Below are positions 34,191 through 45,982 of a DNA stretch of 64,000 nucleotides, in pieces (position 1 is the stretch's first letter; each line of letters begins with the position of its first letter). The stretch covers positions 32,735,648 through 32,799,647 of the forward strand of contig OX328124.1 of assembly GCA_946811695.1 (NCBI GenBank), written 5' to 3'. A model generated the notes under the pieces. It was given only the letters and a program-made list of their open reading frames with translations, searched no databases and had not been told where the DNA came from. The position numbers were made by a program, and so were the translations under genes. This stretch comes from Gonocerus acuteangulatus. Lineage: Eukaryota > Arthropoda > Insecta > Hemiptera > Coreidae.

Positions 34191-34260
34191 AAGTCCGACT
34201 CTCAGGAACTCCATCATCTTAGCGCGTTGTAGTTCATATCCCTAGAGCCCTTAAGGTGGC
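34191..34260 (+). mobile_element. Isolated family A head
   Basis: AAGTCCGACTCTCAGGAACT, then TCATCTTAGCGCG and CATATCCCTAG match the family A head and adjoining sequence. The rest is replaced by repeat C. Confidence 0.65.
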
Positions 34261-34280
34261 CATACAGGCTCAGTTCAAAT

Positions 34281-34440
34281 CATAAGGCAGGGACTGCACA
34301 ATTTGGTTTGAAGGTTTGGACTGTACCGGTTTAGCACACACACGATAAGTTAATAAACCTTAAGACAGGGACTGCACAGTCCAGTTATAGTAGACCAACT
34401 GTATTTGTCCTGTCATTGGACAGTACAGTAAATCTATTGT
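34281..34440 (+). repeat. Repeat C, left part of a split copy
   Basis: GGCAGGGACTGCACA, GATAAGTTAATAAACCTTA, AGTTATAGTAGACC and AAATCTATTG match 30890-31110. The copy breaks in the T run where family A begins and resumes at 37076. Confidence 0.8.
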
Positions 34441-34580
34441 TTTTTAGCGCGGTTCCTCCCTCCCTTCATAGGGAGGAACCCCGCTTATAAGGTTGATCTC
34501 ATGAAACAATCCGGAAGTGCCGAGTAGAAAATTTTGCGTTTCAGAACCCCTAGAGACCGAAAATGACGGTGGCTCAAATT

Positions 34581-34641
<61 letters not shown>

Positions 34642-34808
34642 TTGTCTGTTCGCTCATTTCTGGCTTCCCTAATGGTCCGATTTTGATGAAATTTGGTACA
34701 AAATCTGTCGTCCAATTTGAAAGGTCAAGTTCGTTAACCGGCAAAATCCGTCTACTGGAAGATGGCGTTTGGGGCGAAATTCGCGCAAAAAAAATCGTAA
34801 CACTTACG
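34441..34808 (-). mobile_element. Outer family A element, 3' part
   Basis: Minus-strand 3' end: hairpin and CCGCGCTAAAAA at the left, the TA array at 34580-34640, and the segment up to GTGTTACGA. It stops exactly where a second complete element is inserted. Its continuation is at 36069-37075. Confidence 0.85.
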
Positions 34809-34946
34809 TTTTAGCGCGGTTCCTCCCTCCCCCATAGGGAGGAACCCCGCTTATAAGGTTGATACAATGAAACAATCCGGAAGTGCCGACTAGAAAATTT
34901 CGCGTTTCAGAACCCCTAGAGACCGAAAATAACGGTGGTTCAAATT

Positions 34947-34997
<51 letters not shown>

Positions 34998-35470
34998 TTG
35001 TCTGTTCGCTCATTTCTGGCTTCCCCAATGGTCCGATTGTGATGAAATTTGGTACAAAAATCCGTCTTCCAATTTGAAAGGTCAAGTTCGTTAATCAGCA
35101 GAATCCGCCCACTGGATGATGGCGTTTGGGGCGAAATTCGCGCAAAAAAATCGTAACGCTTACGTTTATGAGTTCATAAGCTTGTAAGAACTCGTTTTAT
35201 ATGCTTCTTGGGCTAGTAAAACGAATGAAACCATTTTCAAGGCGATAGCTTTAACCGTTTTCGAGAAAATTGGAAAAATTGTTTTTGAATACCGTTTTTT
35301 GGTTTGGGTACTTAGAATCATGGGATTCAGTTGGAACATTTTCTGCATGTTCTACTTTCATTGAAACTAATATGTTGAAATTTTGGTTACGTTTGGAGTA
35401 AAGGAAGGGTTAGAATAAAATATTTTGATAACAGACAAGAAAAGTTTTGGTAACTTTGTATACTTTCGTT

Positions 35471-35524
<54 letters not shown>

Positions 35525-36068
35525 GTGCACTTTCGTTAGTATCTCGAAAACCGTTGACAATCTTGGGAAGCAGAAGGTTACCATTCGAAAGTTTACTAAA
35601 TGCTCTACAAAAAATTTTAATTAGGCGATGTCAATTGGAGGAATAAGTGCTTAAAACTTTAAAGTAATTGATTTCGTTTAGTCGAATTGTTCTTTTTGTC
35701 TGTTTTATTCCTTGTTATTTTTAAATTGCTTATAGTCGGATAATGTCTTTGACAATAAAACAGATTAAGTAAAATAAGAAGATCAATTTATTGTTAAAAA
35801 TGTTGCGTTCAAAGAGAGAGATCCCAAGGCTTTCCAAATGCCTCTGTGCGGAGGCCTTTCTGCCCGACTTATGGGATAGCTGACCCATACAGGTAAGATT
35901 GTAAATCAAGACCTTTCAAGACTGGTTTGTTTGAGATTTCATTTGGATAGGTGTTTCGCTATTGATCTAAACAAAGTAATAACTGTTTCTATTCTATGTC
36001 TTCATAAACAATAGCGATAAGAACGGAACCGCGCTAAGATGTCGCAGTTCCTGCGAAGCGGACTTTTT
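34809..36068 (-). mobile_element. Inner family A element, complete
   Basis: Runs from CCGCGCTAAAA at the left to the head AAGTCCGCTTCGCAGGAACT at the right, with a TA array at 34948-34992 and a T57 run at 35467-35523 inside. It splits the outer element in a T run: uninterrupted copies have ACGTTTTTGAGTTCAT at this point. No coding frame. Confidence 0.88.
35467..35523. repeat. Poly(T) run of about 57
   Basis: Homopolymer inside the inner element, flanked by CTTTCGTTAGT on the left and CTTTCGTTAGT again on the right (35462-35473 and 35530-35540). It therefore looks like an inserted A tail with a duplication of about 10 bp, ACTTTCGTTAGT. Confidence 0.8.
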
Positions 36069-36807
36069 TGAGTTCATATGCTTGTAAGGACCCTTTTTAT
36101 AGGCTTCTTGGCAAAGGAAAACGAGTGAAACCATTTTCAAGGCGATAGCTTTAACCGTTTTCGAGCAAATTGGAAAATAGTTTTTGAATACCGTTTTTGG
36201 TTTGGGTACTTAGAATCATGGGATTCAGTTGAAACATTTTCTGCATGTTCTACTTTCATTAAAACTAATATGTTGAAATTTTGGTTACGTTTGGAGTTAA
36301 GGAAGGGTTAGAATAAAATATTTTATTAACAGACATAAAAAGTTTTGGTAACTTTGTATACTTTCCTTAATATCTCGAAAAAGGTTGAGAATATTGGAAA
36401 CGGAAGAATACCATTAGAAAGCTTACTAAATGCTCTACAAAAAAGGTTCTGATGAAAGTATTGAATAGGCGATATCAATCGGAGAAATAAGTGCTTAAAA
36501 CTTTAAAGTAATTGATTTCGCTTATTCGAACTGTTCGTTTTGTCTGTTTTTATTCCTTGTTATTTTCTAATTGCTTATAGTTGGATAATGTATTTGATAA
36601 TAAATCAGGATAAGAAAAATAACAAAAACAATTTAATGTTAGAGAGATTGTAAATAGCTACTTTAAGAGTAAATGTAACTTGTTTTAAAAGTTCAAGACA
36701 ATAGGTTTTGGCCAATGGGCCTTTTTCCCTATCGGTTTTTCAAGACATGTAATCAAGAACAAAATAATTATAAAAAATACTGGATGTATTGTGTAATTTT
36801 CGAATAA

Positions 36808-36858
<51 letters not shown>

Positions 36859-37075
36859 TAGAGCTATGGATTTCCAAGATATAGCTTTTCAACTGCCTAG
36901 CGGAGTCCTTCCTGGGGAGGGTTGGCTGACCCATCGAGGTAAGATCGTAAATCAAGACCTTTCTAGAAATGTGGACCCAAAATAATAACAGCTTCTATTT
37001 TAATCATTCTAAATGAGTCTAGGGATAAGAACGGAAACGCGCTAAGATGCTGCAGTTCCTGCGAGTCGGACTTTC
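36069..37075 (-). mobile_element. Outer family A element, 5' part
   Basis: Begins GAGTTCATATGCTTGTAAG, the sequence that follows the insertion site in intact copies, and ends with the head GTCCGACTCGCAGGAACTG. A TA array at 36811-36852 sits in an unusual extra position near the head. Together with 34441-34808 it makes one element of normal content. Confidence 0.85.
36811..36852. repeat. (TA)n array
   Basis: TA dinucleotides in the head-proximal half of the outer A element. Confidence 0.95.
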
Positions 37076-37262
37076 CTTATTTTTTCATTCTACAACAATG
37101 GACTGTACAGTTCAACTCTGACCACACGGCTGTCTCATACACGGGGAGTAATATCTCAAGACGCACGCATTTTTTCCATACCACTGATCCATGAATACTG
37201 AAATGGCAGACAGTCTACTCACTGTCACGAACCCGCAAAACTGTCATCTGCCTATGACTGCC
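37076..37262 (+). repeat. Repeat C, right part of the split copy
   Basis: Resumes in the T run with TTTTTTCATTCTAC, then GGCAGACAGTCTACTC and CACGAACCCGCA, matching 31104-31315. Confidence 0.8.
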
Positions 37263-37283
37263 ACTACTCATTTCAGTTTTCCA

Positions 37284-37441
37284 TTTTAGCACTTTCCTCC
37301 GAAGGAAAGTAGCTATTGAGGTTGGACTCATGACGGAATTTTTGAAAAATTTCTTCAAATCTTTATCGATCCTACCTAGTAGACAGCGAAAATGACCCCC
37401 GTTAAAATTTATATATATCTATATATATATATATATATATG

Positions 37442-37477
<36 letters not shown>

Positions 37478-38690
37478 TATATATATATATATATATATAT
37501 ATGTGTCTGTTAACACGATAGCGGCCAGAGTTTTTGTTTTTTCGCCACGAAACTTGGTATATAGCATTCAATTAGCAAACGATTGAACGAGTTCGTTAAC
37601 CACCAAAATCGGTCCACCGGAAGGGGGGGTTTACCCCGAACCCAAAACACTAATTTGACCATTTCAGCCGTAATATTTGTTATATTTCAACGAAACTTGG
37701 TATTCGTAGTAGTAATATAGAGAGAAAAGTGAGATATAAAAATGAACTAAATCAGTTCATAAGGAGGGGGGGGGGGGGGGTTTACTCCGGACCGACAATA
37801 CCAATTCGCCACTACCAGCCATGGTTTTTGGTATATTTCGACGAAACTCGGTATTCATAGTGGTAATCTACAGGTAAATATGTGTTGTAAAAATAAACTA
37901 AATCGGTTCATTAGGAGGGGGGGTTTACTCCAGACCCACAATACCAATTCGCCACTACCAACCGTGATTTTTGGTATATTTCGACGAAACTCTTTATTCG
38001 TAGTGGTAATCTACAGGTAAATATGTGTTGTAAAAATAAACTAAATCAGTTCATAAGGAGGGGGGTTTACTCCGGACCCACAATACCAATTCGCCACTAC
38101 CAACCGTGATTTTTGGTATATTTCGACGAAACTCTTTATTCGTAGTGGTAATCTACAGGTAAATATGTGTTGTAAAAATAAACTAAATCGGTTCTTTAGG
38201 AGGGGGGGGGGGGTTTACTCCGGACCCAAATTACTAATATACTCATACTGGTCGTAATTTCTGCTTTATTGTAACGAAACGCGGTATACGTCGTGGTTAA
38301 CTCATGAGAAAGAAGTGTTGTAAAAATGAGATGAATCGGGGGGTTTACTTTGTAATATATTTCAATAGAAAAGGCAGCCAGACATACGTTCACAAAGGCG
38401 CCGCAAGGAGCGCTAGAGGGACTGTATCCGGTTTCTGCGTTAGATCAAAATACGATAATATGAGGTTTTTTGTATTTATTACGTAGTGCAGTAGGTACTA
38501 TGTGTAAACATAACTCTGGAAGCAAATTAATAATTTATCAGTTACTCATTACAAAATTAAAAGAGAACTATTCATGTTTTTATTTTATTTATGTAGGATA
38601 TTTTAAGAAAATTGTTCTGGAAAGCAGTCTACACTACCCAAATTCTGAGGAAAGTGCTTAGTTATGCAGCTCCTGCGTGACGGACTTTTT
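37284..38690 (-). mobile_element. Family B element, complete (B2)
   Basis: Inverse orientation of 27891-29196: TTTTAGCACTTTCCTCCGAA at the left is the 3' terminus, the TA array is at 37412-37503, about four 143-bp repeats fill 37640-38240, and the head (GCAGCTCCTGCGTGACGGAC) ends at 38685. The three G runs of 8-18 bases in the repeat units differ between units. A 63-codon plus-strand frame (38470-38661) mirrors the one in B1. Confidence 0.88.
37412..37503. repeat. (TA)n array of B2
   Basis: TA dinucleotides with two GCACATATA interruptions. Confidence 0.95.
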
Positions 38691-40171
38691 CTGTGTCACC
38701 CTGTACCATAAATATTTTCCTTATACGATTGTTTTCTATCTATGATAGTTTATAAGTTAGAATATTTTAGGTGTAATTTTTAAGGGGTGGTTTCACTTCT
38801 TAATCGTGCGATTGTGCCTATATATAAAAAAAAAAATACGTATTGTTTATTTTCACGCACGCAGTCCAAATCATGAGATATTCCTCATTGTGTATGTGCA
38901 ACCTAAGTTTATTTACGAAACCTATGTCAGTAATGACTGATTATTATCACATACAGCTTAGCAAAATATCATCTGTATTTGTTCATTTCACTAATTGGAA
39001 ATCAAAATTGAAATAATGACTCGTTTAGAAGTGACTGTTGTGGATCCCCGTCTACATATCACGGTTCTCCAATACATCCTTTCACTACCATGGAAACTTC
39101 GACTTGCTTATCACTGGTTTAGTTGAATGTAGAGCATGTGGTAAAACGTTAAAGCCAGACCTCTATCATTCTCTACCGAAAATCAATATCTACAATTTTC
39201 TTCAAAACGCTTAACATTAGAAATTATACTTTCTAATGTTCAGAAATTAATTGAGTATAACGAATATAAATTAATAAAAGTACTTTAATTATTATTGGTA
39301 TATTACGTTTATTTTCGAACCAAAAAAAAAAAAAAAAAAACGAATCTCTCGCAGAGGTGCAGGAAATAATGGCTAGGGTATAACGATTGCCAGTCCAAAT
39401 TTTGGCTGAGTTAGTTGGTTATTTTTCAGTAATGGGCTCGCTAAAAGAGGGCAGACCTCATGCGGGTGTTAAAAAAGGGTGCTAATAACATTGGCAGTCC
39501 AAGTACTAAAGAAACACCAGCGGACCAATGCCCAGTTCAAATATATTTTTTTCACAAGGAAAAATAAATAAAAAACACCACTGTTATAAAAGATTATTAT
39601 TTTAACTAAATATACTTTTATCTGTTTATTGATCTAACGGAAACTTTCCTAGTCATGTTAACAAGCCCTGATAAGAGTCATTAAATGTACAATTCATGTA
39701 CATGACTTCCATTAAATGTAGATATTGTATTACTTTTTTATTACTATTAGTTTAACGCGACTCGGTGATTAAACTGATACAATGTTATATGTTAACTCTG
39801 TAAGTTGGTAAATAACAAAACACAATATTCGTAACTTCTTGGGTTGTGAACATCCCTAAGATATACTACTTTGATAAAACAAAATAAAAGTCAGCAATTA
39901 GAGACATAATGGAACTTTAGTACATGTTTACCTCTCCCAGTAAAGAGTATTTATACTTCTAAAAAATACAAGAAAAAGTAAGATAAAAGATGAACAAATT
40001 AAATTCATTCTATAGGAATTGCAAAATGGCTACAATATATTTGATGTAATTTGAAAGTACATATATCGTTTTATACTTTACTTTCTATTGGGAGTAAGTG
40101 TTAAGTCTTAGCGAGATGTCTGTTAGAATGTGGTAGAAACAAAGACGTTACATTTCAGTCTAATTGGTCTT

Positions 40172-40179
<8 letters not shown>
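38691..40179. other. No feature recognised
   Basis: AT-rich, with a poly(A) run near 39323. No coding frame and no repeat shared within the window. Confidence 0.45.

Positions 40180-40222
<43 letters not shown>
40180..40222. repeat. (TA)n array, left flank of palindrome
   Basis: TA dinucleotides directly abutting the palindromic element. Confidence 0.95.
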
Positions 40223-40225
<3 letters not shown>

Positions 40226-41946
40226 GGTGTCCCGTAAATGTCTAGTCATATTGTGAGGGTGATAGAGGACCCTTAGGGGAACAAAAAATGTTCTATAACG
40301 ATTTCCCGAATTCTCGCTCATAAGGGAGAAAACGTCGTTTTATTGTTTTTTCGAGACAAACGTGTTTTTTAAAAGAATAATCGTTGTAGCTCCGTCCCAG
40401 TTAGTACTACTAGAAAGGGAGTAAAACCAATCGAAAGCTGAGGGAATTTACTATAAGACTAATTGGGAGTAAACATAAAAATGAATGAATGTAAGTACGT
40501 ATATCTTACCAAAAGAAAGCTATTCTAAATTTCCTGACATTTTATTGATATTTCTTTCCAGCGTTACTCCTCAATGGGCAGGATCTGAGATTTCCGGGTT
40601 TCAGAAAAACTTCCTCATTTAACCAGCTTTCCATTCATGTATCACAACCCTGTGTTATTGAAGTATTTGAACGGTTTAAGAACAAAAGTTTGAAAAAAAA
40701 CATGGATCTGCGAAAAGAAAATGATATTTTTTTCCTCACTTTATTCAAAAAGCTGAAGAGAAAAATTTATTTTTATAAATGTTTACATAAATATTAAGTA
40801 AATATTTACTTAAAACAATAAAAAAATTACTTCCACGAATATAAAAAAATCCTAAAAATGTAAATAAATAAAATACACATATATTTTGAATTTGTTAATT
40901 ACAGTAACTAATACTGGGTCCAGGAGGTGGCCATTAATGAACCCCAACCATACATTAACCTCAAAAATTACTATTTTTACCTAGATCATGCATTTGAACA
41001 AATTTTTACAGGTATTTATATTTAGAAAACAAATGCTTAACCTTGAATTGATACTGATGGCTACGCTTGTGAAACTCACTGGGATTCTCGTGAGCCCATG
41101 CGTTTTTGTTGTGGTAATTAAAAATTCTATCCCTCATAAATAAGATGTACATAGTCCTGTAAATATGTTTTCAAATGCGTGATATAGGTAAAAATAATAA
41201 TTTTTTAGGTTAATGTATGGTTATGGTTCCTTAATGGCCGCCTCCTGGACCCAGTATTAGTTACCTGAATTAATAAATTCATAATAAATGTGTATTTTAT
41301 TTATTTACTGTTTTAGGATTTTTTTCATATTCTTGGAAGTAATTTTTTTTATTGTTTTAAGTAAATATTTAGTTAATATTTATGTAAACATTTATAAAAA
41401 TAAATTTTTCTCTTCAGCTTTTTGAATAAACTGAAGAAAAAAATATAATTTTCTTTTCACAGATCCATGTTTTTTTTTCAAACTTTTGTTCTTAAACCGT
41501 TCAAATACTTCAATAACACAGGGTTGTGATACATGAATGGAAAGCTGGTTAAATGAGGAAGTTTTTCTGAAACCCGGAAATCTCAGATCCTGCCCATTGA
41601 GGAGTAACGCTGGAAAGAAATATCAATAAAATGTCAGGAAATTTAGAATAGCTTTCTTTTGGTAAGATATACATACTTACATTCATTCAGTTTTACGTTT
41701 ACTTCCAACTAGTATTATAGTAAATTCCCTCAGCTTTCGATTGGTTTCACTCCCTTTCTAGTAGTACCACCTGGGACGGAGTTACAACGCTTATTCTTCT
41801 AAAAACCATGTTTGTCTAGAAAAAACAATAAAACGACGTTTTCTCCCTTATGGGCGAGAATTCAGGAAATCGCCATAGAACATTTATTGTTCCCCTAAAG
41901 GTCCTCTATCACCCCTCACAATATGACTAGACATTTACGGGACACC

Positions 41947-41949
<3 letters not shown>
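40223..41949. mobile_element. 1.73-kb palindromic (foldback) element
   Basis: The left arm 40223-41012 and the right arm 41156-41949 are inverted copies of each other, roughly 90 percent identical by eye, around a 143-bp unique centre. Ends are CAGGGTGTCCCGTAAATG and its inverse, flanked by TA on both sides. No coding frame of note. The TA flanks fit a Tc1/mariner-like target, but long arms of this kind occur in several superfamilies, so none is assigned. Confidence 0.92.

Positions 41950-41981
<32 letters not shown>
41950..41981. repeat. (TA)n array, right flank of palindrome
   Basis: TA dinucleotides following the palindrome. With the left array this suggests insertion into a TA microsatellite. 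Confidence 0.95.
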
Positions 41982-41989
<8 letters not shown>

Positions 41990-42054
41990 TACATATATTA
42001 TATATAGATAGATAGATCCGTTTTACAATTGGGCGTCTCCTTCACTATCATTAT

Positions 42055-42858
42055 TAAGGCTTGCACACCCAAGCCTAGTTACCGTGAGGCTTTATAATAA
42101 TTGTAGAAGACCATAATTTTAACAATAAATAACTTAAGAAAGAAAAGATAATTTATTATAACTGATTATATTCCTAATTATATAAAAAAAAATAAAAACA
42201 TAAATTAACAGTACTATAAAATATAATAATAAATACTAAACCGTGCCAAAAGATGTTTAGCTCCTATAACTTCATCTACTAAAACAGAGTTCCCATAACT
42301 ACATGGATGTATCTCTCGTCACATCAAATTAAAGTATGTACTGCATGTATAACTAAATAAAATTAATATGTAAATAAATTAATAAATAAATAAAAGCAGG
42401 CAATCCTCAACGTTCCATGCCGGCGAGGAGTGTCCTCCATCAACTGAAGATGATGCAGGAGCCCTTTAAGGCTTGAGAAACCCAAGCCTAGTTGCTGTGA
42501 GGCCTTAAATTTATTCTATATAACCACAATTTAAATTGGTTAAGAAAGAAAACATAATTGATAATAACTGATAAAATTATTACTAATTATATATAAAGAA
42601 GAATTAACAGTACCATAAAATAAAATATAATAATATTATAATAGTAAGTAATTATGGCCAAATGATGTCCAACTATATAACTCGATGAAGGTATCCCAAT
42701 CATATCACATCAAATTAAAATAAAACACATTTAAAACAATAAAATAAATATATAACCAAATAAAAAAAATAAACACAGACGATCCTGGAAGTCCTACACC
42801 GGCGAGGAGTGTCCCCCATCGACTGAAGATGATGCAGGAGCCCTTTAATACCCGCAAG
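42055..42858 (+). repeat. Tandem duplication, two units of about 400 bp
   Basis: Unit 1 (42055-42468) and unit 2 (42469-42858) share AAGCCTAGTTnCnGTGAGGC, ACATCAAATTAAA, CGGCGAGGAGTGTCC and GAAGATGATGCAGGAGCCCT in order. Divergence is substantial, with several small gaps, so the duplication is old or the units inserted separately side by side. Confidence 0.75.
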
Positions 42859-42892
42859 GTAATGCTTCTCAGAACCGCCATAGGGACATCAA

Positions 42893-42929
42893 GTTGCTTC
42901 AAACTCTTGGCAGAAGAGTTTGAAGCAAC
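42893..42929. repeat. Perfect 16-bp hairpin
   Basis: GTTGCTTCAAACTCTT, loop GGCAG, AAGAGTTTGAAGCAAC. It lies directly after the 400-bp tandem repeat and before a duplicated ACATCCCTCCTTCCCTC. Confidence 0.9.
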
Positions 42930-42970
42930 ACACATCCCTCCTTCCCTCCACACATCCCTCCTTCCCTCTT

Positions 42971-42978
<8 letters not shown>

Positions 42979-43006
<28 letters not shown>
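42979..43006. repeat. Poly(A) run
   Basis: About 28 A. It could be the tail of a retroinsertion covering the pyrimidine-rich sequence before it; no duplication was verified. Confidence 0.85.
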
Positions 43007-43008
<2 letters not shown>

Positions 43009-43647
43009 CAGGCTTTTTAAGCTTGATACTTCGGGTATTATTTTGCATATTATTTATTTAGCTTAGGAGAATGTGCTCAGCATTATAAATTGTATTTATT
43101 GCAACAAAAAAAACACAAAAAAAAATCATTCATTATTTGTGATCTGTAATTTTTGCAACTCCTAAAGCTCCAATTTGTATGTATTTTCCTTTTTAGTTTA
43201 CACTAATGGGAATCGTTTTGTTGGGTGCAGAACACATTCTCCTATGCTGAATTGCCCCTCCCTTAAAAAATAATATTTAAATAAATTCGAGTGCTTTTTT
43301 TTTTAGAATTTCAGATGAGGAATACATGCAAATAAAAACGAATTTTTACAAAGAACTACTTGACGCATCGGAATCGCTTTTGCACGGTTCTTCCTTGTTT
43401 TGTTATTACATTTTACAAATATAATGCAAAATATGGGTTAAGAGGAAACCCTTCCCTTCAAAGGCCTATTTGAGCTCTTAGAAGTGTTATTTTCCCATTT
43501 CCGAGGGCACCATTTTATAGATCTCGACGAGAACTCCAACTTCGCCCCTTTGAAAAATTTTGATATCTCAAATCGTTTTGTAGTTATCTCTCTTGTGGCC
43601 CTCTTATCTGGCCCACCTTGTATATTTGTTACATTATTTTACCATGA
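43007..43647. other. No gene; possible transposon end
   Basis: CTTATCTGGCCCACCTTGTA near 43604 is of the kind found at DNA transposon ends, but no partner end was located. Confidence 0.35.
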
Positions 43648-43651
43648 TTAA

Positions 43652-43825
43652 AGGCCGATTCACGCTAGACCGTGTCGGGTCCGGGCCGGGACACGGTGAA
43701 GCTATCACACACTCATAAAACACGGACCCGGCCCGGTGTAGCGTGAACGAGTCCATTGAAAATGCTGGTGAGATTGTTTCACCGTGTCCCGGCCCGGACT
43801 TGACACGCTCTAGCGTGAATCAGCC
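43652..43825. mobile_element. GC-rich MITE with TTAA flanks
   Basis: Inverted ends of about 50 bp: AGGCCGATTCACGCTAGA...GTCCGGGCCGGGACACGG on the left and the inverse on the right. TTAA lies at both borders (43648-43651 and 43826-43829), the target preference of piggyBac-type elements. At 174 bp it is non-coding and far richer in G+C than its surroundings. Confidence 0.85.
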
Positions 43826-43829
43826 TTAA

Positions 43830-45809
43830 TGTGACCAATAAAACATTTTGCACACTAATTGAAGATTCGTTGGCGGCCACATTCAGGGAACTGAAATGAA
43901 TCTTAAAAAACTCTTCGAACTAAAAAATTAATTATCCAATTTCTCTATCTGTTATTTTTTTTCTTTTGTCTCTCAAATCCGTTCGAAAGAAAAATCGCAC
44001 GGCGATAAGGGCTGATGAGGAAAAAGGAAACCGCTTGAAACAGGAAGGTTGTTTTTTTCAATTATTCCTTCTAATCCGTTTTATCGGTCCTCGCAGACAA
44101 AGCGGGACTCGTTACGGAGGGGAGGATGGGCGCATTAGCATTTTAGCAGGGTTTGCGAATTAGCTAGTCAAGACCCACTTCTGCATTCCCGGTGAGTCTG
44201 AGTGTGTCGCGGTTCCTCTCTCGTATCTCTATACAATGGATGGAGACGTTGGAGGGGATATTGACAGCAGGCTGTAATAGGAAGTGTCATTTCAAGGCGA
44301 GGATTCAATTCGAATTTTTAATTAACGTATTGTCCGATGAATTATAGAAATTATCCATACTCTCAAGAAAAATAAAACCTCTGATCCTGATAAGTATCTT
44401 TGAGAAATATGCTGGAGCGGATATAAAGGGTGTCCCGCATTGAGCTCCCATAACTTTAGGAGTTTATTCTTAGTATAGTTAAGTGACGTAGAAATGTGCG
44501 TTGTATTTGAAAATGTAGAAGTGATACTCAAAGTCTATCTTCAAAACTATTGTTTGTTTTTTTATAAAAAACTGTGTTTCTGGGATTTCTGATTAAAACT
44601 TTCGCTGCTGGAAGGACACTAGCGATCCTACCCGCTTATGAGTGTCCCTTCGGAAAGACACTCCTCTTATTACTTCTCCCTTTAGATAAGGGGATTTATT
44701 TTTACAGCTCCAGGTAAAGACAGGTGCCTTCTGTATTGTTTGGGCTTTCCAACAGTGTTTTCCGTTTTCTGACCGGAAGCTTTTTATGATTTTTTTTATG
44801 AGAAAAAAAAAGTGTATACGAAAATTTTAAACATAAAATGCACCCGATACTGAGGTATTCCCAAAGGATGACAGCCGCAGCGAAGGCGTTCATGTATTGT
44901 AAGAAACGGCTGCATTTTAGAATCTACATTAAATTTCCAATAAGAAAAAACCGTTATTGGAGTATTGCTATGTAAATTAAGAGCTATACTAAAAGCTACT
45001 TGACTATTGATTGAATTATCCAATATTTTCTTAATCAGCTATTTGTAGACTTACATTAGAGATTTGCGTCCGCCTCAAAAGTTGCTTTATTTAATAATCT
45101 TTAAAATGGTACCTCGTTGTTTTAGAAAAAGTTATTTGAATATATTTATTCTTCTGAAAAGTACCCTCAAGCCATAACAATATAATATATGTCTTTATTA
45201 TGTTTACAATAATTGTGATTATTTCCAATAAGTTCTTCTGTCTTCATTGACCCTTGATTCCAAACGCCCCCCTGCACTTAATCAGAGAAAAACCTGTGTG
45301 TATCTTGTGTGGGAAGGATGGAATATCACCATTATCCTTTGGAATTAAAGAATTAGTTCAGAATGGCTCTTTCACGCTAAAGCACATTTCTTGGTTTTGA
45401 ATTAGAAATCAGAAAAAAATTCTCTGCTCGAACATTATATAAAAATATAATATTTGATTATAGAATTAACAGAATTGCTAAACAGCATTGCGTTCAACGT
45501 ACTTTGGGGTACTCCATTTTCTTGCAGAGGATGCAGGGTTTCTCCTTCCTTTGAATAATCTTTGGGAAAGTTAATATAATCAGAAATTTAAGGATGTTTG
45601 CAAGTAGACCCCCCCCCCTCGCAAACCCGGGGGAATAATAGCCTAGCCAATCAATAGCGTCCAGCAATATATCTAAAACTGATTTATTAATATTTTTTTA
45701 AATTATTATTTAAGGGCTTCGCATCCATGGCGATGAACCCTAATATAGATTACAAAATAGATACTTAATTTACATAATATTAACATTATTTCAGTTTACA
45801 GTTTAACTT
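43830..45809. other. No feature recognised
   Basis: AAAGGGTGTCCCGCATTGA near 44427 resembles the terminus of the palindrome at 40223 but has no partner. Short frames (44322-45023) have no motif. Confidence 0.4.
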
Positions 45810-45893
45810 TAATAATAATAATAATAATAATAATAATAGGCGCTAATGGCCAAGATGTAGATGCGCCGTTAAAAAAAAAACAAAAAAAAAAAT
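45810..45893 (+). mobile_element. (AAT)n tract followed by SINE tail
   Basis: (AAT)n to about 45838, then GGCGCTAATGGCCAAGATGT, AGATGCGCCG and poly(A): the alpha SINE tail without its head. Confidence 0.75.
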
Positions 45894-45896
45894 AAT

Positions 45897-45899
<3 letters not shown>

Positions 45900-45943
<44 letters not shown>

Positions 45944-45944
45944 A
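45900..45944. repeat. (TA)n/(CA)n microsatellite
   Basis: TA dinucleotides followed by ACACACACACAC. Confidence 0.95.
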
Positions 45945-45982
45945 TTATGTATATGTCACAATTACTTTTATAAATTAATAAA

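Noticed and set aside
34441..37075. Tandem head-to-tail concatemer from rolling-circle replication
   Set aside because: At first it looked like repeated 3' modules. Comparing break points shows the outer parts (34441-34808 and 36069-37075) join perfectly into one element once the complete inner element is removed, so nesting explains it.
43966..44163. 65-codon plus-strand frame with basic residues
   Set aside because: No recognisable domain, no splice context, and no continuation upstream or downstream.
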